This document shows positions 60,104 through 64,000 of a stretch of DNA of 64,000 nt, piece after piece. The stretch is taken from NCBI RefSeq assembly GCF_019749295.1, contig NZ_JACWFG010000002.1, positions 1-64,000 of the forward strand, given 5' to 3'. The position numbers were made by a program, and so were the translations under genes. This stretch comes from Neobacillus niacini. Its GTDB lineage: Bacteria > Bacillota > Bacilli > Bacillales > Cytobacillaceae. Below the pieces are notes generated by a model. It worked only from the letters and a program-made list of their open reading frames with translations. It made no database searches and was not told the DNA's origin. The first letter of the stretch is position 1; each line of letters begins with the position of its first letter.

Positions 60104-60250
60104 TTATATTTTATCTGAACCACCCTTGTGCTTGCGACGGCGTAGGGTGGTTTTCCTGTCTTCAAGAACATTCTTCCGAAAAAGATATGCACCTACTTCA
60201 CGCATAATCCCCTTTAGAACTTCTCGTAGAATTTCAAGAAATGTCTCCAT
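60104..60250 (-). CDS. 48-residue basic small protein with strong RBS and own terminator
   Basis: The product is METFLEILREVLKGIMREVG followed by AYLFRKNVLEDRKTTLRRRK and HKGGSDKI: an amphipathic N-terminal half and a very basic tail. AAAGGAGGTGATAATC stands directly before ATG 60250, a near-perfect ribosome binding site, and a strong terminator follows. Size and composition are similar to small membrane-active peptides (type I toxins, small phage proteins), but I cannot assign a family. The transcript would be about 200-300 bases. Confidence 0.65.
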   Translation of the reverse strand: METFLEILREVLKGIMREVGAYLFRKNVLEDRKTTLRRRKHKGGSDKI

Positions 60251-60440
60251 GATTATCACCTCCTTTCCTAAAACCGAAAGAAGACGACAACCACCACCCC
60301 AACTTATTCAGCTGCACCTACAATTCTATCATTGTTTAGGTATACTGAAACCTATCCATCATCGACAAATATCGAGCTTCACCATGCACTCGTATTTATG
60401 ATTTCTTATTTGCTCCCAGGTATATATCATAACCTAGAGA

Positions 60441-61367
60441 TCAAAGTTCCTTCATATAAACTGCTGTTTGTGAATGAGGTCTCATCCCCACTGACTGGTA
60501 TAACATATTCGCATTGGTTAGGCTATCACTGTCTACATATAATAGAACCGTTTTTTGATTACGTTGGTAAGCGATCCCAAAGGTATGTAGCAGCAATGCC
60601 TTCCCGATTCCATGTTTTCGATATTCTCGTTTGACACCGAGTAAGTCGATGAATAATCCATCCTCCTGCATTCTACTCATAAGAAATCCTACTGGCTCAG
60701 AGTCCTTCCATACTAGAAACCAAAGACTAGGATCGTACCCGTCTGCCTTTTTTTGTGAAATCCAATTGGAGAAATCCTTCTTGGTATACCCCCATGTATC
60801 CCGGAAGGTTTCGTCGTAAAGTGAGAATATCTTCTCTTCATCATGATTAGGTTGAAAAGGACGTAACGTCAAGCCCTCTGGTAAAGGGTGCTGTTTAGGC
60901 TGCTCTTCTAACTGTATTTTCATCCGTTCATACAGCCGGCTGAATTGATATCCCTGAGCCTCCACTAATTTTCTCGCGGTCTTATTGGTGAAGGAAAGCT
61001 GGTTCATTAACTTTTGCTCCCCCTCTTTTCCTTTCGCAAGAATATGGGCGCGCTCCTCCACTTTACTTAGTAAAAGCGAACCAATTCCTTGATTTTTAAA
61101 CTGTGGGTGGACAAATACACATGTATCCATTCTGTTTGCCCCTGTTTCTTCAACAAACCCATACCCAATGATTTCGCTCGTTTCCGACAGTGCAATCCAT
61201 GCATTTGTATCGATTGGAATGGAATTCCACATATCAAGAACATCTGACAAGGTAATATCCGGTTCACCAATGTCCTCGATATCACACAATGCCACCAAAT
61301 CGGTAATGGCTTGAGCATCTTCTAATGTCGGATGTTTAATACTAAACTTCGTTATTTCCTTTTCCAT
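60441..61367 (-). CDS. Tandem GNAT acetyltransferase, 308 aa
   Basis: Two GNAT domains in one chain, as in mycothiol synthase-like proteins. The first (about 5-145) has the acetyl-CoA loop HPQFKNQGIGSLLLSKVEER; the second (about 160-308) has VKREYRKHGIGKALLLHTFG and ends NANMLYQSVGMRPHSQTAVY. Both loops look intact. ATG 61367 follows GGGGGAG at about 7 bases; the longer frame to 61418 covers this site. Substrate unknown. Single gene. Confidence 0.82.
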   Translation of the reverse strand: MEKEITKFSIKHPTLEDAQAITDLVALCDIEDIGEPDITLSDVLDMWNSIPIDTNAWIALSETSEIIGYGFVEETGANRMDTCVFVHPQFKNQGIGSLLLSKVEERAHILAKGKEGEQKLMNQLSFTNKTARKLVEAQGYQFSRLYERMKIQLEEQPKQHPLPEGLTLRPFQPNHDEEKIFSLYDETFRDTWGYTKKDFSNWISQKKADGYDPSLWFLVWKDSEPVGFLMSRMQEDGLFIDLLGVKREYRKHGIGKALLLHTFGIAYQRNQKTVLLYVDSDSLTNANMLYQSVGMRPHSQTAVYMKEL

Positions 61368-61556
61368 CCTTTTCTCCCCCTTCGCCCGCGATAAATTAAC
61401 TGTCTTCTCTTCAATCATAATTAGGGGCTTTACTACTAAAGATAGTTTTTCATATTCTATTTTAACTGAAAAAATAGCACTTATTTGAACTTTCCTTCTA
61501 CAAAGAACAACACAAAACGACCTATTACAAAAGCAAACTTCAGATCAAATTTCTCA

Positions 61557-61587
61557 TCAAAAAAAGAGAGCGGTGAACCACTCTCTT
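61557..61587 (-). terminator. Terminator after the VOC gene
   Basis: On the minus strand GAGAGTGGT and ACCGCTCTC pair (one mismatch) around TC, followed by seven T. It lies about 30 bases after the stop codon at 61615. Confidence 0.85.
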
Positions 61588-61614
61588 ACTTAGTTAGGTG
61601 ACTGAAATATTTAC

Positions 61615-61983
61615 TTATCTTTCTACTAATTCTAGCTTCTCACCATTCGGACCCTGGAAAAAGGAGATCTTAACGGTATTGTTCAAAATGCTTCGAGGTT
61701 CTTCATCTACTAATTTGACGCCTGCTTCTTTAAAGCGTGCGAGTTCAGCTTCAATGTTTTCAACCCTAAAGGCCAAATGGTTCACGATTCCTTCATTCTC
61801 AACAGGGCCGCCATACACAAGCTCAACCTCTACACTCGGCTGCTCTGGAAAAAATAAAAATGCAAGCTCAATACTATCATTTAACCACTCTCTACTTCTT
61901 AACTCTAAACCAAGGATATTTTGATAAAAGTTTAAAGACTCATCCATGTCCTTAACCATAATCCCTACATGTTCCATTATCAC
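61615..61983 (-). CDS. VOC-family (glyoxalase-like) protein
   Basis: A 122-residue protein with two beta-alpha-beta-beta-beta units of the vicinal-oxygen-chelate fold: MEHVGIMVKDMDESLNFYQN with the first metal His, VEVELVYGG, NHLAFRVENIEAELARFKEAG with the second His, and FFQGPNGEKLELVE with the last Glu. The motif set is that of glyoxalase I-like and methylmalonyl-CoA epimerase-like proteins; the reaction cannot be assigned. The start is GTG at 61983, 8 bases after GGAGG; an ATG two codons later would also work. Confidence 0.85.
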   Translation of the reverse strand: MIMEHVGIMVKDMDESLNFYQNILGLELRSREWLNDSIELAFLFFPEQPSVEVELVYGGPVENEGIVNHLAFRVENIEAELARFKEAGVKLVDEEPRSILNNTVKISFFQGPNGEKLELVER

Positions 61984-62011
61984 AACGTATTCCTCCTTAT
62001 ATAAAATCCAG

Positions 62012-62126
62012 AGGGACGGTTCTTGCGGTACTCATAAATGAACACTGCATACTAACCGCTTCCATACCTGAGAATTCTTATACACTAAGAAAACTCTTGA
62101 GAAAAAAAGCCATCAGAACCGTCCCC
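62012..62126. repeat. GGGACGGTTC inverted-repeat element, copy 8
   Basis: AGGGACGGTTCTT and AGAACCGTCCCC separated by 90 bases; the right arm is preceded by AAAAAAAGCCATC, as in copy 6. It ends 13 bases from the stop codon of the HAD gene. Confidence 0.75.
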
Positions 62127-62138
62127 ACGGTTCACGGT

Positions 62139-62948
62139 TCACCCCAGCACTAACTTTTCTATCGCATAGGCCACTCCATTTTCATTATTGGATAGTGTAT
62201 GGAATTGGGCTGCTTCTTTTACTACTGATACTGCATTGGCCATGGCCACGCCGCAGCCGGCGTATTCAATCATGCTTAGGTCGTTTTCGCCATCGCCGAT
62301 GCAGATGACTTCTTCCCGTGTAATCCCAAGCTTTTCGGCTAGCAGTTTGACTGCATTTCCTTTGCTGACGCTAGGGTCAAGGATTTCCAAGAAGAACGGA
62401 GTACTTTTAACGAATGTATATTTGTCCCAGAATTCTTCAGGGATATTACCAATTATCGTATCCAAACGTTCCGGTTCATCAATAAACATTACCTTTGGGA
62501 TCACCATATCCTTTGCTACTTCATCCATTGGCAGGTAATGAAGAGGAATTTGATTGATATGGGCTTCATGAATGGTGTATTTGCTGATCTCTCGATTAGG
62601 TGTAAAAAGATTTTCGGTATCAAAGAAATGGAGCGGTGAATTGAGTCTTAGACTTAAGTCGTATAGCTCTTTTAAGTTTTCATAGTTTAAGGTAATTTGG
62701 GATTCAACATCCTGGTTGTATGTATTTTGCACAAGCGCACCATTAAAGGTAATCACATATTCGTCTTCATCATTTAATTTCAATTCCTCAATGATCGATT
62801 GGACACCGACGATGGGACGCCCCGTACAAATTACCACCTTGACTCCTTTTGCCTTGGCCGCTTGAATGGCGTCATTTACTTCTTTTGTAATTTCTTTACG
62901 ATCATTCATCAATGTTCCATCAATATCAATTGCTACTAATTTATACAA
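62139..62948 (-). CDS. Cof-type HAD phosphatase
   Basis: A 269-residue HAD hydrolase of the Cof/YidA type with a C2 cap. Motif I AIDIDGTLMND, motif II ICTGRP, the cap at about 85-185, motif III Lys in SKGNAVKLLAEKLG and motif IV CIGDGENDLSMIEYAGCGVA. Family members dephosphorylate sugar phosphates or flavin precursors with low specificity. The start is TTG at 62948 behind GGAGGAG. Confidence 0.9.
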   Translation of the reverse strand: MYKLVAIDIDGTLMNDRKEITKEVNDAIQAAKAKGVKVVICTGRPIVGVQSIIEELKLNDEDEYVITFNGALVQNTYNQDVESQITLNYENLKELYDLSLRLNSPLHFFDTENLFTPNREISKYTIHEAHINQIPLHYLPMDEVAKDMVIPKVMFIDEPERLDTIIGNIPEEFWDKYTFVKSTPFFLEILDPSVSKGNAVKLLAEKLGITREEVICIGDGENDLSMIEYAGCGVAMANAVSVVKEAAQFHTLSNNENGVAYAIEKLVLG

Positions 62949-63360
62949 ATCTTCTCCTCCTGTTTCTGGTTGTCAGTAAAGTATATACCCATACTACAAG
63001 AATGACTCTTATTAATCCAGACTATTACTAAATTCCTGAGCACCCAAACGGATTTTAAGGGATAATAGTGCTGTAAGCTTGACCCAAATTCCTTCTACTT
63101 CCAATGATGTCCAAACAATATATTGCAGCATCCCAGAAGTCTGTTGAGACCTAGTAGGAAAATTATCACTTTTCCTCCAATAACCTGCCTGGTTTCCATA
63201 AGATACATTCATCAAAGCTATATCTCTTCGAAGATACACAGCCTTTAAATGCTGGTATTGCAACTGAATCATCTGGTCTTATTTCTAACCTTTAACATTG
63301 GACAACTGTGAATATATTCCCTATAGTAAATTTTAAAAGAATACTAGGAGATTGGAAAAT
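62949..63360. other. Intergenic region without a convincing gene
   Basis: This 412-base stretch lies between the starts of two divergent genes. An open minus-strand frame at 63012-63272 (86 codons) has neither a ribosome binding site nor a recognisable product. No hairpin with a U-tail and no riboswitch was seen. Confidence 0.4.
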
Positions 63361-64000
63361 ATGTACATTATGGACTACCATCATCATACTAACCATTCCT
63401 TTGACTCCACCGCTCGTATGGTAGATGTATGCAAAAAGGCGATAGAAAACGAGATTCAGGAAATTTGCTTTACCGAACATTTCTCGGTTAACCCACTGGC
63501 ACCTACCTACGGTCACATCGTTTTTGAAGATTACTTGAATGAAATTCATTCTTGTCAGGAACAATTTCACAGCCAATTAATCATAAAAGCCGGAATCGAA
63601 CTTTGTGAGCCCCATCTGCTGAAAGACCAATATGATGAAACACTACAGCCGCTAAACTTAGATTTCATTTTAGGTTCCGTCCATAATCTCAACAACCAAA
63701 AACTTCGTATTGCTCTCAAAGATCATAGTGTAGAAGCCTATACTCACTATTTCAACGAACTATATCAGATGGTATGTACAGCAGATATCGATGTGATCGC
63801 CCATTTCGATTTAATGAAACGGTACGCCTATAAGGAACACGGTCTATATGAATTTCTAGAACATCAAGAAATCATCGAGGCCATTTTGAAGAAAGTGATT
63901 GATAGAAACATAGGAATCGAGATTAATACCTCTGGACTCAAGACGAGTCTAAGACAGACAATGCCCTCCATCGAAATTATCCAGCTGTATAAAGATCTCG
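63361..64000 (+). CDS. hisJ: Histidinol-phosphatase, PHP family (HisJ/HisK-like), 5' part
   Basis: The frame opens with ATG 63361 (TAGGAG 10 bases upstream) and runs off the right edge after 213 codons. The PHP metal motifs are visible: DYHHHTNHS near the start, EICFTEHFS, KAGIELCEP (metal Glu), DFILGSVHN, and DVIAHFDLMKRY. This matches the Bacillus histidinol-phosphatase, which removes phosphate from histidinol phosphate in histidine synthesis. Related PHP phosphoesterases cannot be excluded without the C-terminus. About 50-60 residues seem to be missing. Confidence 0.8.
   Translation, partial: MYIMDYHHHTNHSFDSTARMVDVCKKAIENEIQEICFTEHFSVNPLAPTYGHIVFEDYLNEIHSCQEQFHSQLIIKAGIELCEPHLLKDQYDETLQPLNLDFILGSVHNLNNQKLRIALKDHSVEAYTHYFNELYQMVCTADIDVIAHFDLMKRYAYKEHGLYEFLEHQEIIEAILKKVIDRNIGIEINTSGLKTSLRQTMPSIEIIQLYKDL

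Noticed and set aside
60048-60401. Plus-strand frame of 117 codons opposite the 48-residue ORF
   Set aside because: Starts inside a terminator hairpin without a ribosome binding site, and its composition fits antisense of the minus-strand gene.
63012-63272. Open minus-strand frame of 86 codons upstream of the histidinol-phosphatase gene
   Set aside because: No ribosome binding site at its ATG, no recognisable motif, and it lies in the promoter region of two divergent genes; kept only as an intergenic note.

Overview
The window comes from a low-GC, Gram-positive, endospore-forming bacterium of the Bacillaceae. The evidence is a three-gene spore germinant receptor, a gnt operon with the Bacillus subtilis type operator, AmpS and YclQ homologues, strong AGGAGG ribosome binding sites, frequent TTG/GTG starts, and many U-tailed intrinsic terminators. 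I would guess a Neobacillus or Mesobacillus-like genome; that placement is inference. No rRNA, tRNA or CRISPR array was seen.

Layout. 1-193: cut-off end of an IS256-type insertion sequence. 326-2891: two small membrane proteins and an orphan, Fur-controlled siderophore-binding lipoprotein. 3086-25176: the dominant region, two co-oriented minus-strand operons. The upstream one (25176 to 15301) encodes a PP2C phosphatase, a membrane Ser/Thr kinase, a small membrane protein with a threonine-rich tail, and a 2263-residue surface protein. The downstream one (14905 to 3086) encodes a 32-residue micro-protein, then TadZ/CpaE, TadA/CpaF, TadB, TadC, a Flp pilin, two TadE-like pseudopilins flanking a DUF5702 protein, a prepilin peptidase, an FHA-domain membrane protein, a second PP2C phosphatase and a lipoprotein. 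Together they look like a Gram-positive Tad/Flp pilus with its own kinase-phosphatase-FHA circuit. Five good copies and one weaker copy of a T-x-[IVL]-L-x-[DE] motif in the small membrane protein and the FHA protein suggest how the two operons could be linked.

25571-30770: gluconate operon gntR-gntK-gntP-gnd with promoter, operator and a cre-like site. 30932-40716: single genes (FG-GAP-like protein, GNAT acetyltransferase, aldo/keto reductase, HAD hydrolase, SDR oxidoreductase, DUF3243 protein, aminopeptidase, small membrane proteins). Among them, at 36589-36900, is a HesB/IscA-like gene with one in-frame TGA followed by a SECIS-like hairpin, a candidate selenoprotein. 41027-44673: germinant receptor operon in the order gerB-gerA-gerC. 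46107-51175: an ABC exporter and a two-component system, flanked by two copies of a ~198-bp palindrome-rich repeat. 52305-58011: two tandem secreted GH84 beta-N-acetylglucosaminidases. 58509-64000: small housekeeping and unknown genes, a 48-residue basic ORF, and the start of a histidinol-phosphatase.

Short repeats are prominent: at least eight copies of a GGGACGGTTC...GAACCGTCCC inverted-repeat element, mostly just after stop codons; a GC-rich MITE-like element before the pilus operon; and several duplicated intergenic modules. Starts were moved from the longest ORF to the best ribosome-binding-site-supported codon where the sequence justified it. All functional names rest on recognised motifs and memory of the families, not on database searches.
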